Positions 23,820 through 36,533 of a stretch of DNA of 64,000 nt are shown piece after piece. Each line of letters opens with the position of its first letter. The stretch's first letter is position 1. Position numbers and translations under genes: made by a program. The notes beneath the pieces were generated by a model, which did not search any database, was not told the DNA's origin, and saw only the letters and a list, made by a program, of their open reading frames with translations. Location: contig OZ017797.1 of NCBI GenBank assembly GCA_963969395.1, positions 18,662,001 to 18,726,000 of the forward strand. Reading direction: 5' to 3'. The stretch comes from Pseudoscleropodium purum. Lineage: Eukaryota; Streptophyta; Bryopsida; Hypnales; Brachytheciaceae.

Positions 23820-25640
23820 AGTCAATGGTTTGTGATTTTGGGAAATTGAAAGTTAGGGTGATTAATCAAAAACATGTTGTTTGCATCTTTTCATTGGATA
23901 GTGAGTGATATTGGTAGTGAAAGTTGGGGCTAACTTTCATTTGGGGAGAGAAAAGGTATCCAAGCAAAATGCCTCCATAAAGCATCAAGAAGTCATGAGG
24001 TTCTTTTACATCATTCTTGCAATAATCACATCTTCCTATGCCAAATGATAGACTCATAAGACCTTAAAAGGCTCTAGTTGGAAGATTCTACTGTTTTTTG
24101 CACAACAAATCCGCTAAAGAGTTACTACCCTAAGAACATCCTATACAAACATTGAAGCCTCTTTAAAGAGATTGTCACCATCTTATGGGAGTTGGTTATT
24201 TGGAGGGATCTTGTCACTTTTTCTCTCTAGACTATAAGGCTCTTCATGTTGGTCATCACTAAGATCCTTCTTTTTCTTTTATCTTCAAAAGAATAGCAAC
24301 CTTTCAATTACAAGTACGGAGAAAAAAACAAATAAGGATCGATTGGGGAACTATATAAACTTAGAGAAATTTGAATTTTTTTCCTTTAATTTGGTTGCAA
24401 AACCTTGACAAAGAGTGACTATTTTAAAACAATGATGTGACAACCATTTTAAGAAATATTTAATCCATTTCAGTGAAGAAAATGACCATCATCATTGTAT
24501 AGTTTTTGTTAGTTTGGGGCTATTTTGACATTGGTCATAAAAAAAAATATGAGGCTAAACGACACAACATGCATAACCATAATTGATTTACAACCTTTCA
24601 AAATCTATTTTGCGATTTTTTTAAAATTATTTTTTAATTTGATTTTTTGCCCCCAGTTTATTCATTTGGCCCAATTTGAATCTATTGCTTTTAGTCTATG
24701 GTATGTTCAATCTTTAATCTGTTTAATTATTGTATAGGATAAATTACTATTCCATTAGATTTTATAGGAGAATGCAGTTGAGGGTACACTCTATGCAAGT
24801 GGGTACTACAAAAGGTGCCCTTATTTGGAATAGTGACTAGACTTTGGAATTCTAGGGTCAATCACAAACCATGTACACTTACATGCACTTGATATGCATG
24901 CACATGTAGAAGATATCTTTGGATTTATTGCACTCTCTTTTTTGCAATGAAATCTTCTATTCATTTCCCCCCCCCTCCCCCCAACCTTATTTATTCATGC
25001 AATTCACTCCTAAAGGATATTGAAAACATTTGGGGTAGTTGAAATATACAAAATCGTATTTGAGTGTGTAATGTTGGTGTAATGATGATTGAAAAATTTG
25101 AGATGCTATATAGTTGAGTGTTACAAACCTCCAACAATGGACTCCAATGAAGAACACAAAATATATTTATGAACATAATTGTTGTCATAAGGAGCTCTAA
25201 CCACCTAACCATAGAAAAAGATCCATCTCCAAAGAGAATCTCCTCACTTCCAAGCTTTGTTTTATATAATAGAAACTATCAAAAAAGACTATTAGTACTT
25301 CAAATAGACTAGGACTTATTTTATTCTTTTAACTTTCTATCTTTGATTCTATTTAAAACCATCTACTAAAGTAAAAGTCCTAGTTATACTTCTCTAATTA
25401 TATCTTATCTAAATCATCTCTTATCTGAATCTTGATCTACTCCTTGGAGTTATCTAACTCCAAGTTCCAACATGCTTGTCATTATTTGGAAGTTATCTAA
25501 CTCCAGTGCACTAGTCATCCAAGTGGAATTGTATAATTTTGCTGCATAAATCCATATCAATCTCTAGGCACTCTAGTGTCCTTATCATCTAACTAGAGTT
25601 GTCTACCTCCAATATACAAATCTACCATTTAGAAATCTTT
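23820..25640. other. Intergenic DNA with a repeat fragment
   Basis: 24,535-24,690 (TATGAGGCTAAACGACACAA...) matches part of the TTAA elements F (about 31,000-31,130) and G (about 53,540-53,660). A C run is at 24,967-24,974. Otherwise nothing is recognised. Confidence 0.4.
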
Positions 25641-25641
25641 A

Positions 25642-25861
25642 TCTACTAGAAAGAACCTGTGCTTTTATGGATTTTCATGTGTCTAAGTTGACGGACTTTT
25701 TTAGACATCTAATGAAACAAGTTGTGCTTTTATGTCAACAATTATGTCCATTGTAACATCTTAATATTATAGTGGACGTAATTGTTGACATAAAAACACG
25801 ACTTGTTACATTAGATGTCTAGAAAAATCCATCAACTTAGATATAGGTTTCTTCTAATGAT
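25642..25861. mobile_element. Foldback MITE
   Basis: Arms of about 69 bp at 25,682-25,750 and 25,772-25,842 are inverted copies with few mismatches (TCTAAGTTGACGGACTTTTT, AATTATGTCCA at the inner edge), around a loop of about 20 bp. Outer similarity continues (CTACTAGAAAGAACCT at 25,644 against its diverged inverse near 25,855). Confidence 0.65.
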
Positions 25862-26718
25862 CTCTAGGCAATCTTTGCTTATCAATTAGTTCACATTTCA
25901 TTATGAATTAGTTTGTGATCCATAAATGCATTTATCCATCCACGGTCATGACACAATCATTGTAAATTCTTTCATCTATCACTGCATTCATCCATTAAGG
26001 TTTGAAGGTTGTCACAAGGATCATGATACCAATAGCCAATCATTTAAGCAATTTCGGAGGAGATCATGAATAATATGAGCTGGTATAAACTTTTCTCATG
26101 TAAAAAGATAGAAAATATGAAGATTTCAAATTTTTCAAAATTCTATTTTCGAAACTGAAGTTATAGTGAATTTTAGTAACCTAAGAGTACTCTTCAATAA
26201 TAGCCAATGTTTAAAGTCTTCAAGTTTCAACCATTCAATAACTACCACTATAAGGATATGCTATCATTTTCTATCAATTCAGATACTATCTAGCAATTAG
26301 GACATGTCAATTTGGATGTTGTTTTCTTGTAGTGTACTTTCCCACTCATTACTTCCTACTTTCTTGCTCACTACTTCGGAATATGTGTTTGAACTTATTA
26401 GTCCAACCTTGAAAAGGACCAAAAAAAACACATTCCTAACTTCAGTTGGAATCTTGTTTTAGCCTTGTTTAGAAATACTGCACCATACAAGTTAAGTATT
26501 TGGAATGGTTGACAATTGGTGCCTTAATCTTAGTGCTTTTAATAATATCTTCGCAATTTTTGCAAAATCATTGGTACACTACATTACATCCAAACCACTC
26601 AAATTTTTTAGTGTCTACATGAAGAGGCGCCACTTGTTGAATGCAACTTCAAAAACTCTCTCAATTTTTGCATCACATAAACATATGAGTGATGCATATC
26701 CCAGTTGATTAATTGTGA

Positions 26719-26937
26719 ATGCATGCTTTGCTTGTAAAATGTTTAGACAATGGCATCAGCAAACTAAAATCAGACCAAGATTGGCAATATGAATGCAAAG
26801 GTATGCCATACCCAAAGTCTGCTGCAAGCTTGTGCAAACACTTATTCGTTGTTGGTTGCCCTTCATTTGTCAACAAAGCATTGGAATGCCCTTCAAACTT
26901 GATTGCAGGTTTTTTTTTGTTTTTATTAAACAAATGA
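26719..26937 (+). other. Exon-like open frame, unrecognised
   Basis: The frame reads SDQDWQYECKGMPYPKSAAS and continues to CPSNLIAG, a less biased composition than the surrounding AT-rich shadows. It runs into a T-rich tract and a mini-retroposon-like core at 26,909-26,953, so the last residues are not native. No start context, splice partner or family is recognised. It may be a fragment of a decayed gene. Confidence 0.2.
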
Positions 26938-26953
26938 GGCAAAATCCCATTGC
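26909..26953 (-). mobile_element. Diverged mini poly(A) retroposon copy
   Basis: On the minus strand it reads GGCAATGGGATTTTGCCTCA, then TTTGTTTAAT and an A-rich tail. The 5' boundary (GCAATG) is the same as in the other copies. No target duplication was found. Confidence 0.4.
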
Positions 26954-27333
26954 CACAAAATAATTACCTAAACTACCAGTCAATTGTTCGCTTATTTTTT
27001 GGGTAGGTTATTTGGCATGATTAGAGTTTCAAATATAATTACGTGTTTTTTCATGCATAATCATGGATTCCAAATTATTCATCCAAACTGAACTTTGTAG
27101 ATCATAATCATCTCTTTTCTACTAGTCGGTTTACAAGAGGTATTGCTCCCTTCATTGGAAATTGTAGGAAAAGTGGCCCTCCTTGTCATCCTATTTTTCT
27201 TGCAATTCTCAACAAAGGGAGCATTGCCCTATACATAAACACCATTCACAAGTGACTTGGCGTGACAACAAAACATTGAGTGGTTTTAGATGAGGGAATA
27301 AGTCTAATACATCCTTCCTTTTGCGCCTTCCAA

Positions 27334-28640
27334 CACTATAAGAAGCCCATATTTTTATAACAAACTGAAAAACATAGTAAGTACATCAATTTGGATGTCA
27401 ACCATTTTAATAAGGATGTCCACAAAATGTGTCAAGTTGGACATGCCAAAAAACATGATCTAATTTCAAGGAAAATTTGGAGGCCATCAAAAAAACATGG
27501 TCTTTGAAGGTCATGAAAAGTTGCCATGTGGATGCCATTTGGCCTTCATGTCAGTGCCAACAGTGCAAGCAATGTCATATCAACAACTTTTTCATTTGGG
27601 CCTTTGTTGATGTCATTAGTGCACTGAATTTTGGATCTTGTCAATTTGGACATTTTGTGTAACGTGCATATGTTTTTTTGAACATCAATAGTGACATGAG
27701 AATCATTTATTTGAACATCATGTAGCATCTCCCATGTGTTACGGCATGTCTATAGAGACATAAAAACATCACAAACAACATCTTCTTGAACATGCTTAAT
27801 GAATATGTCTCGCTTTTTTGAGATATCAACTTTGACATCCAAATGTTTTTTAAAACATCAACTTAGATGTTTAGACATTTTGCAATGTCAACTTAGACAT
27901 ACACATATCATACACAATATGCCATATATTGTACAATATATTATACAATACATATGCCATATACAATATATCATATTAGGCTTGAAAAAACAATTATTGT
28001 GAATATATTTTTGAGAGAAAATAAGGCTATTTATACAAGTCAGTGGTAGGAAGGAAGACAAACCATATGGGATATATAAAACTTTAGAGTTGTATAAAAT
28101 ATGTAATTTTAGACATGAGCATCCTCATGAACACGGCTTTGTTTTAGTTGATGTTCAAAAAAACATTTGAATGTCTTAGTTGATGTCTTGGTTAATGTCT
28201 CAAAAAACATCTTAATATTTTAGCTAATGTTTTAGTTGACATAGAAAGAAACTTCTTAATGTCTTAGTTGATGTTTTAGATGATGTGAAAAAAAATTTAG
28301 TTCTCAAATGGTGTCAAAGTGTGCTAACGTCTTCCTCTTTGGAGATCACATCACATGCCATTTTTTATTTTATTTTTTGCAAAAAACTACCATATGGATA
28401 CCCTTGCCATGTTTTTTTAAGCTTTGATTAGTATTTTACCTCAACCCCAATAACTTCTACAAACTTATTTATAGTCAAACAAACTTACCCATAGTCATAC
28501 CATAAATTCCTGCTGACATGGCTTTGTCATGTTTTATTGAACATCACAAAAAACATGTCAATGTTTTTTTGGGTGTCTCACTAAACATATTTGTTTTTCC
28601 TAACATAGTGTTGTTTATCACTGACATGCTTATGTTCACT
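27334..28640. mobile_element. CACTA-like element or remnant with dense GATGTC/GACATC motifs
   Basis: A CACTATAAGAAGCCC terminus lies at 27,334. The following 1.3 kb carries dozens of short motifs of the type GATGTC, AACATC and GACATG in both orientations, as in subterminal arrays of CACTA transposons. A matching right terminus and 3-bp duplication were not found, so it may be truncated. No transposase seen. Confidence 0.45.
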
Positions 28641-29251
28641 CCGATATCTACTCCAATTCTACCACCCATGCCTCTAAATCTCTGATGTCCTCTAATGTCC
28701 TCTTATTTGTAAAAACATGCGGGGTTTACAATCTAACGTAACAAAAAAACACGGGGTTCTTATAATGCAACTACCACATGCTTTTCTCCTTACTATACAT
28801 CAATTTCAATAGAATACCAAATTACAATCACTAACTGGATTTTAAAATACAAAATAACATTGACCTTATTTTCTTCTAAAAAAACTAGACAATCTGTTGT
28901 GTGATCTTATGTACACTTTCTTAGTTTATGCCACTGACAATGCTATACAATTAGTTACCATATCTATTCTTGGTTCCTAAACATTATGAGGGCTTTACTA
29001 GTCCTCCAAATCCTTTAAGTAATAGGATTTGTTTCCGACATATGACCCCATTTTGCACAAAATAGTAAAGGTGACATAGTTTTGCAAATGACACAAGAAT
29101 ACAATGTGGTTTAGCAACTTCATTATTATGTGATAAATAACACATGGACACCAAATGGAGTTGCTAAATTAGTTTCTTGTTTTGCGCTTCTCAAAAATAG
29201 GTTTGTCTATTCATTAAGAACAAGTTGAACTATAAATATTTTACACTTTCT
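28641..29251. other. Intergenic DNA, nothing recognised
   Basis: AT-rich without bounded repeats or meaningful open frames. Confidence 0.4.
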
Positions 29252-29255
29252 TTAA

Positions 29256-30148
29256 CCTCTAAAGTCCCAAGGCCATTTTTTTTTGTCAAAAATCACTCAA
29301 AATTGCCCTTTTTGTTGCATTCACCGAAGGAAAAAAAATCATTTTTTAAGAATCTAATTGTAGAATCTTGTACTTCACTTGTCTTAGCTTGTGTGGTAAA
29401 AATTTCATGAAGTTTGAACATATAGGTTGGAAGATATTAGCATTCAAAGTCGAAAAAGAAAGTTTTTTTGAATACTAGCTTGCAATTTTAGTTGACTTTG
29501 ACTACCAATTGTGGAATTTTTTTGCACTACAGACTTTGAATTAAAATTTTTTTATGTTGAAGAATTGAGTTGAAAGTCTAGGAATTTAAAAAAAAAACAT
29601 ATACTTGATTTTCATTCTTTAAATTTTTTTAAGTTGAAGTAGGTCCAAGATTGGAAAAAAACCTAAATTGTTAATACCTCCAAGATGGAATTGAAAGACA
29701 ATGATCCCAATGGTGAGATTGTTCTAGCAAGAAAACACAACATTCTCAAAAAAGAATTGCAATTAAAAAATGAATCCTACAAGTTATTTTTTCAAGAAGA
29801 TGCTTAAATTGCTCAAAAAACAAGATTGTCCTTAACTTTCTCATCATTAGTCCAAATAGAATGAATCAAAGCTTCACATGCAGAAAAAATACAATATTTT
29901 AGGAAAAAACATATATTTTTTATTTAGATATTTTGCAAATTTTTCATGATGCCCGCCAAGTTTAGTTTTAGGTTTTTTTGTGGTATAACTTTTGCTCCTA
30001 GGCACCAATTGAAATAAAAATTTCATTCCCACATGGCTCATCAATTTTTCTTGTAGGAAGGTTTCAAAAAAATCTACCAAAAATTGAGGTTGCATGAACC
30101 TATCTAAAATCCGATTTGTCCCCTAACGGGACTATTGGTCTTTAGGGG
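29256..30148 (+). mobile_element. TTAA-flanked piggyBac-like element, copy E
   Basis: It starts CCTCTAAAGTCCC after TTAA (29,252-29,255) and ends GGTCTTTAGGGG before TTAA (30,149-30,152). It is 893 bp. Its left part matches copy L at 55,020. No coding capacity. Confidence 0.65.
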
Positions 30149-30733
30149 TTAATTTCTATTCATTCCAATCTTGTTGAAAAATTAGCCACAAAAATAGTGC
30201 AATCTTCATTGTTTCTATTCCCTTACCAGTGAAAATTATCCCCTAAAACCATCGTCCAATGAGACATACACTATAGGAGCCGATCCATTTCTAATCACAC
30301 ACACCCCCCCCCCCCCCTCTTTCCAATCTATAGGCTACTCTCTTTCTATAAAGTTGTGGCATAGTTGCCAAAATTGTTGTTGTGTATTATGATTGGTTGT
30401 AAGGCTCTCAATATTGTAACTAGTCCTTTGTTGATTTTGCAACTAGCCTATAGTCACAAATAGAAAGGTCTACATCTCCATTATAGGTCAAAGAGAATCT
30501 TCTACTAAAAAATTCATAGTAATTTTGTTGAATGTAATAAAATTCTAGAAAAATATGCAATCCTTCCAAACTCTATCTTTGTATATGGGAAAAATACCGT
30601 ATTTGAAAATCCCTGCACTCCAAATATTCATAATTGCTTAAGAAGTTGAGAATGGGTCAGCTACCTTAATAAATCCCTTAATATTGTTAGAAACAAGTTG
30701 GAAACCTTATGGGTTAAATACATGCATTATTAA

Positions 30734-31370
30734 TCCCTGAATGTCCAAGGCTTGTTTTGAGCCTCTAGAAATTTGCTCTAAATTGAACAAAAAGCCAACA
30801 TTTTGATAAGTTGTATCAATTTTTTTGAATTGTAACCGTACAAATTCAAACTAGAAATGTAGTGATCACATAGGAAAAACAACAACAACAATATCACTTA
30901 TAAGTTGGAAGATCATAATGTTTGACCACAAGAATGTTAAAACTATGAAAAATTTTCAATTCACTTTTTAGATATCAATTTTAAAAAGTTGTTCACCAAA
31001 AAAATATGAGGCTAAAGGGCCTAACATGCATAACACCAATCAACTTGTAGCTTTTCAAAATTTACTCTGCAATTTTTTCTAAATGAGTTTCTAATGTGAT
31101 TTTTCCTCCAAGTCCTAACGTATTTGAGGCTCATTTCCAAGAGCCCTCAACACTACAGAAAAGTCAAGATTGCAATGGGTATCCATGCACAAAATCTTGA
31201 ATAGAAAAATCATAATCATTTGTTTTCAAGATCAAATTTTTTATACTAAAACTAGACTTCAAGAAGAATCTTTCAAACATAGAAATTACTAAAAATAGAA
31301 ATTCGATTAACTTTTATTTAACTTCAAAATATTGTTGACACCATATTTTGGTGCCTCGGGCATTTAGGGG
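30734..31370 (+). mobile_element. TTAA-flanked piggyBac-like element, copy F
   Basis: It starts TCCCTGAATGTCC after TTAA (30,730-30,733) and ends GGGCATTTAGGGG before TTAA (31,371-31,374). It is 637 bp and matches copy G (53.3-53.9 kb) along its length. Confidence 0.7.
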
Positions 31371-31499
31371 TTAAATTACTCCTCTTCATACCCATTAACT
31401 TAGTACAGCACTGTCCAGACATGCTCCTCTCCTCTCCTCTCTCCTTTAGTTGTGGACTTTGGTGCCACCACTTAACTTTGAACAGCTGTCAGGCAGACT

Positions 31500-32690
31500 T
31501 TTCTGGAGTATTTTCTGTTTCCCTTCTACTTCCTCTCCTACAGACAGTAGTAAGTTACCCCAGTAGTAAGTTACCACAGTACCATACATCGAAAACGTGC
31601 TGCCTTTCAGGTACCCGGAGTACAATACAATACAATACAATACTGCCAGGTTCCCCACCCCCGTCCCCAATGAGTTCCCCGGCCTTTCATTAATAAATAG
31701 TTGCAAAACTAAACTACTGTAGAGTGTTTTTTTCCTAAAAAATTAAAAAATAATTATAATTGTTTTTTAAAAAAGGAATTGGGACCCATATTATCCAGAG
31801 CGACGCCGGGACAGCTGCAGCGCTGGTGTCAGACAGACAGACAAACAATATTACAGTAGCAGCTGCATTCAAGACCGAGGCTCGCTGGGACGCTGGAATC
31901 GCCGCCGTTGAGCCGCAATCCCCAACAAAGAGCCCGTAACTTTTACTAAAATCCTACCTTCAGTTCACACTACTGTAGCCTTGCCAGCGCATCCCCTGTT
32001 CCCCTGGCTACTACTATTGGGTCCTTGTGCCGTTAACCACGTGTCGAGATCTCTGTAGCTGCCAATCCCATGCAAATAAAATAAAATAAAAATTTAAAAG
32101 GTACTGTAGTTCGAAAGCTCGGGAGGACGGGCTTACGAGATTAGCTCGCGGCTGTCGGATAAGGTAATGCGTTAAGTTATTAACGCTGCCGGCGTTCGGC
32201 CCCATTCGTTGACGGACGGAGTGGCGGACGGAGTGGCCTTCGTCCGTCTGTGCCGCGCGGGCGTTTAAGTTAATTTGAACTGATTTGAGTTAGTTTTTAA
32301 TCACTGAATAAAATTTATATAAAAAAACAAACTGGATTGGGTCGGTCTGAGTGGGAACTAGGAAGGGGATGATCTACATCTTTTAGTTCACTTTTCTTGA
32401 AAAAAGTGTGACAAAAAAGGTGACAAAAAGTTCCTACGAGTTTTTTTGTTTTTTTTTACACAAATAAAGGATCCCTTCGGAGTTATTTATTTATTTACAA
32501 AAATAAAAGATCTCTTCAGAGTTATGAACTTGGTGATGACCCTTCACTAATAATATCCTCTCGAAAGACCAATGGGGCCATCATCAAATCTGGATTTCTA
32601 TTTTAATTTTTTTTAAATTAAATTAAAATTTTAATTGCAATTCAATTGGAAGTAAATAGCAAAATAATCTCTACTCAATAGTGAAATTAG
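31500..32690 (+). repeat. GC-rich non-coding segmental duplication, copy 1
   Basis: This segment is collinear with 58,560-59,475. Shared blocks include GGGACCCATATTATCCAGAG (31,781-31,800), ACAGCTGCAGCGCTGGT, GGGTCCTTGTGCCGTTA with a G-box CACGTG at 32,038-32,043, and CTCGCGGCTGTCGGATAAG near 32,145-32,163. Between the blocks the two copies differ by indels. The GC content, G-box and lack of open frame suggest a promoter or 5' leader, or a non-coding RNA gene. The (GACGGACGGAGTGGC) tandem at 32,210-32,240 is only in this copy. Confidence 0.7.
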
Positions 32691-32869
32691 GTTGCCTTGA
32701 CAATTAGGTTGCCTTCTTGTATAGTAAAAATCACTATTTATATAGTGTCAAATGTCAAAAATTAATATAAGACAACCTAACTTCACTGTTTTGTGTATTG
32801 AGTATCCTTCACACACTAAAGTCCTCACTTGCTAAAAGCAATCAACGTAGTTTCATACTTACTAGTGAA

Positions 32870-33310
32870 CCATGTGTTGTTGACACAATCAAATTTAAAA
32901 TAAAAGTCATTTTCTATTATTTTTTAAGTTCATAAAAATTTCAAAATTCAATATCTTTCCTATTTTATGTCTTAATGAAATGAAATAAAGCTCACACACT
33001 TCTTTTCATAGAAAGCTTTCCAACGATACAAAGAATGCAATTGGAGGATGTACAATCTAGAAGATCTCACTATAACAAACAAATAATCTAATTTTAAGTA
33101 TGGACTAGTGTGCCCCGTGCTATTGCCACAATCAAAATGAAAATAATTTTTTTAATTTTTTAATTCATAAAAAATAAAATAAAATTTCCAACATAGGCTA
33201 GAACACCACAAAACAAAACCATTGCACCCTTCTTCGCCGAGGGCTTTCCAATAGCACCAAGAACGCATCCCAAGACTATCAAACAAAACAAACAAACAAC
33301 CTAACTTAAG
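32870..33310 (-). repeat. Two tandem copies of a 215-bp repeat
   Basis: 32,870-33,100 and 33,105-33,310 are diverged direct copies. A third copy is inverted at 44,170-44,450 (GTTTGTTTGTTATGG..., ATTGGAAAGC..., GATTGTGGCAAC...). The repeat ends with GCACGGGGCACACTAGT-type sequence when read on the minus strand. Confidence 0.6.
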
Positions 33311-33319
33311 ATATAGATT

Positions 33320-33590
33320 ACTAAGGTGGGTACCTCAAATGCGCCACTAACCCCAAACTGCCATCATGACTCCAAATACATCCCCAAACCAATATGTACC
33401 CATGTGGAAGACATGATTTTACAACTTTTACTAGAAGGAAACAAACAAAATAAATACTCTCATCATTCGTAACTTTTGCATAGTCTATCCAAATGTCACA
33501 TTCTTTGGTGCGTTGGAACCTCCTTCCAGCTGCCAACAAGAAAATCAATGAAAATTCAACCAGTCTAACAATAGTAACTAGGCACAAGAG
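33320..33590 (-). pseudogene. Duplicated coding fragment (RRFQRTKE motif), inverted copy
   Basis: On the minus strand the frame reads IFLLAAGRRFQRTKECDIWI, DYAKV, closely matching the plus-strand frame at 43,205-43,310. With the flanking GGTGGGTACC and the 215-bp repeat this shows an inverted duplication of the 43.1-44.45 kb region. The protein family is not recognised and no complete gene is visible. Confidence 0.4.
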
Positions 33591-33765
33591 CAAAAAGCAG
33601 CAGGTGGGGGTATACCTGCCTTACAGGAGTGCATGTGCATGAAGCTTATTGATTTCTGTGGCCGAGCAAGCCCAACCGCTCTGTTTTTTTTTCTTTTTTT
33701 TCTTCTTAAAACCACTCTGGTTTCTTGACTGCAATGGCTAGGAAGATTCAGAAACATGAAGAGTC

Positions 33766-33797
33766 CTTTGCTCGTGTCCAAAAAAAACAAAAAACAA
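33766..33797 (+). mobile_element. Short poly(A) insertion with 14-bp target duplication
   Basis: A 32-bp insert (CTTTGCTCGTGTCC plus A-rich tail) lies between direct repeats AAACATGAAGAGYC at 33,752-33,765 and 33,798-33,811. It resembles the 3' end of the mini retroposon (TCGTGTC plus A tail). Confidence 0.55.
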
Positions 33798-33955
33798 AAA
33801 CATGAAGAGCCAGGCAGCCAAATGAAATGCCCCAAATATTGATTCACACTTGAACCTGATGATGGAGCTGTGGGGACGATTCAAAGAGAGATAAGTTACC
33901 ATATGTTTATGGGAAAGATATGAAGAGATGCAGTGGCATTGGCATGATTACTTAA

Positions 33956-35066
33956 CCCTAGAAGGACACCGAGGTGTGACGCGCTTTGTGTCCTTTGGGT
34001 GGTCAACAGGGCTTTGCACGTGCATATTGAAGAGTGGATGATTTTTATCCAATATTTTCTATGCACCTTGTCTGATGCTACAATAGACATCATTGACTTC
34101 ACCCCTGAAGGACGGACAAAGGGTGTATGTATGTTTTGGAGGAGGAAAGGTCTAAAACTGCCCATGAGTTTTGACACTCCATCCAAATTTTTATTTTATT
34201 TAAAATTCTAACCATATGAAAGCATATTGAACAAGTAAGGCAACGTGGGAAAAGAAATTTAGCCCATTTGACCACATGGATTGGAAGATAATAATGTTTG
34301 AAGTACAAAAAAACAAACTTTTTTTCCATTCCTACAGGAATGCGGTCAACCAAATTTGAGTCATGTTGGAGTAAATTGATTTTTTCTATATAATAAAATC
34401 AGAATTTTCACCACTCATAAGCATATGATGTTAGGTTCACGCATGAAAAAACATTCAAGAGCAAATATCACGTGTCTAACTTACTCTAAATCACCCTACA
34501 ATGCAACGAGGTTAAGTGAATTGGCAATACACTAGTCAATTTTTGATGATTTCTTATGCAATTAGGAAATGTTTTATTTGAAATTGAAACAATAAAAAGT
34601 TAGAGACAAACATTTGGAGTATGAGGGAAAAATTTCAAGAATTTTGACTTCACAAATTATAAGATAATAGGGCTTACAGTTTTTTTAAATGATTTTTTCT
34701 TCTTTGAAATGGCCCACACATAGCTAACAAACTTTGACTCCTCTTAGAATGTGATTTGATAACTTACTATAAAAAAAATTGGGACATTGGTATGCCATAT
34801 TTTATTATTTACATACATGTCAAAATTCAAAAGTTGATGAAGGTTTTTAGCAAAAGATGCCCCAAAGATGCCTAGATTACTTAAAATTTTTAAGGCAATA
34901 TAACTTTTGATTTAGGCACTTGATAAAAAAAAATGATATTTCCACTAAAGGGGGATATGTTCACACCTTGTGTCAACATTTCATGAATATCTAACCAAAA
35001 TTGACTTTCTAGGAATTTACCTTGATTTTCATTTATCCATTAAAGAAACAATTGTCTTTCTAGGGA
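33956..35066 (+). mobile_element. TTAA-flanked piggyBac-like element, copy I
   Basis: It starts CCCTAGAAGGACACC after TTAA (33,952-33,955) and ends GTCTTTCTAGGGA before TTAA (35,067-35,070). Read inward, the ends are CCCTAGAAGGAC and TCCCTAGAAAGAC, strikingly like the animal piggyBac terminus CCCTAGAAAGATA. It is 1,111 bp. The small open frames inside are not transposase. Confidence 0.65.
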
Positions 35067-35099
35067 TTAAATTCAAGAAATTTTAATTGTATTTTTAAT

Positions 35100-35648
35100 G
35101 ATATATGGGATAGATTATCAAAAAATGGTACACAATACTAATAATGTATCTCAATACTCTGAGTCTTTTTTTTTTTTTTAAACTTGAATTTTATATTCAA
35201 AATAATTTCTTTTGCTTTAGAGCATAACAAAAAAAAAATGAAGCTTTTGAAGTCAATGCAATTTCTATTCGATTTAGAATTTTTTTTAAATCCTTAAAAT
35301 AAGCATCTCATTGGAGTTTGAAGAAAAAGATCTATAACCAAGTTTCTAATTGTAGACGGACAAGGTAATTTTCTTTATTTCATGACGTTTGACACTTTTA
35401 ATAATGTATTTCCATTATGATAATTTCAGATTTTTTAAACATATTTTTTATTTGATAAGAATTTTCAGATTTTGTTTGTCAACAATTCATGGTGATTTGA
35501 AACTTTTTATGACATATGTTAAACATGTAATCTCATCTTTGAAAAATAAAACAAAAAATGTTCACTCATGAACAATTAAAAATTGGAAGATACAAAGAAA
35601 GAGACTTTTGAGTTTGGCTACACATCCATGATCTTTATCCTTTAGTAG
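35100..35648 (+). mobile_element. TTAA-flanked piggyBac-like element, copy J
   Basis: The right end reads ATCCTTTAGTAG before TTAA (35,649-35,652). The interior matches copy K (54.3-54.87 kb), for example ATCTCATCTTTGAAAAATAA. The left end was not resolved. Confidence 0.4.
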
Positions 35649-36365
35649 TTAATCTTGAAATGTCATTCAAGACGTTTTGTATCTTTTAGAGGGTTGTAGG
35701 ATGAAAAAAATAAAAACTTCATCCAATTATTTTTGAAAAGTTCCTTGAATGCATTTTTAGTGAATAATATTGCATGTTCCCTTGTTATGATATTATTGAC
35801 TTTAGTATTGCAATATAGTATTGTTGCCAATGTTGCAACAGTTATACTACTATTTTTAGTAGTTAAATAGCACATTAGTTGAAAAAATAATTTAAAAAAT
35901 AGAACTTGATATGAACTTGAAGATAATGACTATCTCTTGAGAATTGTTAGGTAGCCTATTTTTATCCCCCCTCCAAAGTGAAAAATTAGCAATTGTTGGA
36001 TGAGATTAAAAAACCTAAGACCACCCTCCATTGCCATGCGATGTGAATTAAGAAAAAAAATGTCGTTGAAGTCACAGTAGCCGCATGATTAAAAAAAACA
36101 CAATAATTCTATTTGGAAAGTTAGCAATGGTGCAATTTGGTCGTGTAACATATGTATGTGGTAGTGACAATAGGACTTTGTTTGTGCTTCTTCATATAAA
36201 TATGTAATATGTAGATCAAATATTCAAATTAATTAATTTTGTTGATTTATGAATTATGCATTATGATTGACTTTGAAAAATGTAATTGGTTGTAGAAAAG
36301 TAACTAAAACTATATTTATTGAAGGATTTAATTAAATTTTTGTATAATTCATTTTATAGAACAAA

Positions 36366-36533
36366 TTCAAATTAATTCATTTTAGAGAATGGATTCAAAT
36401 TAATTCATTTGAGAGAATGGATTCAAATTAATACATTTGAGAGAATGGATTCAAATTAATACATTTGAGAGAATGAACTCAAATTAATCCATCTAAGAAA
36501 TTGAATTCAAATTAATTTCTTTAAGAGAATTTT
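36366..36533 (+). repeat. Six tandem 28-bp repeats
   Basis: Units start TTCAAATTAATTCATTTGAG at 36,366, 36,394, 36,422, 36,450, 36,478 and 36,506, an exact 28-bp period. The inner units are nearly identical and the outer ones more diverged. Confidence 0.9.

Noticed and set aside
23866..24057. Minus-strand frame with CDYCKND, resembling the zinc-binding tail of plant LINE reverse transcriptases
   Set aside because: Only one Cys pair is visible, the frame is closed just upstream, and no RT motifs are nearby.
30303..30316. Poly-C runs (also 15,095-15,105 and 24,967-24,974) as structured elements
   Set aside because: Simple homopolymer tracts without a partner or repeated context.
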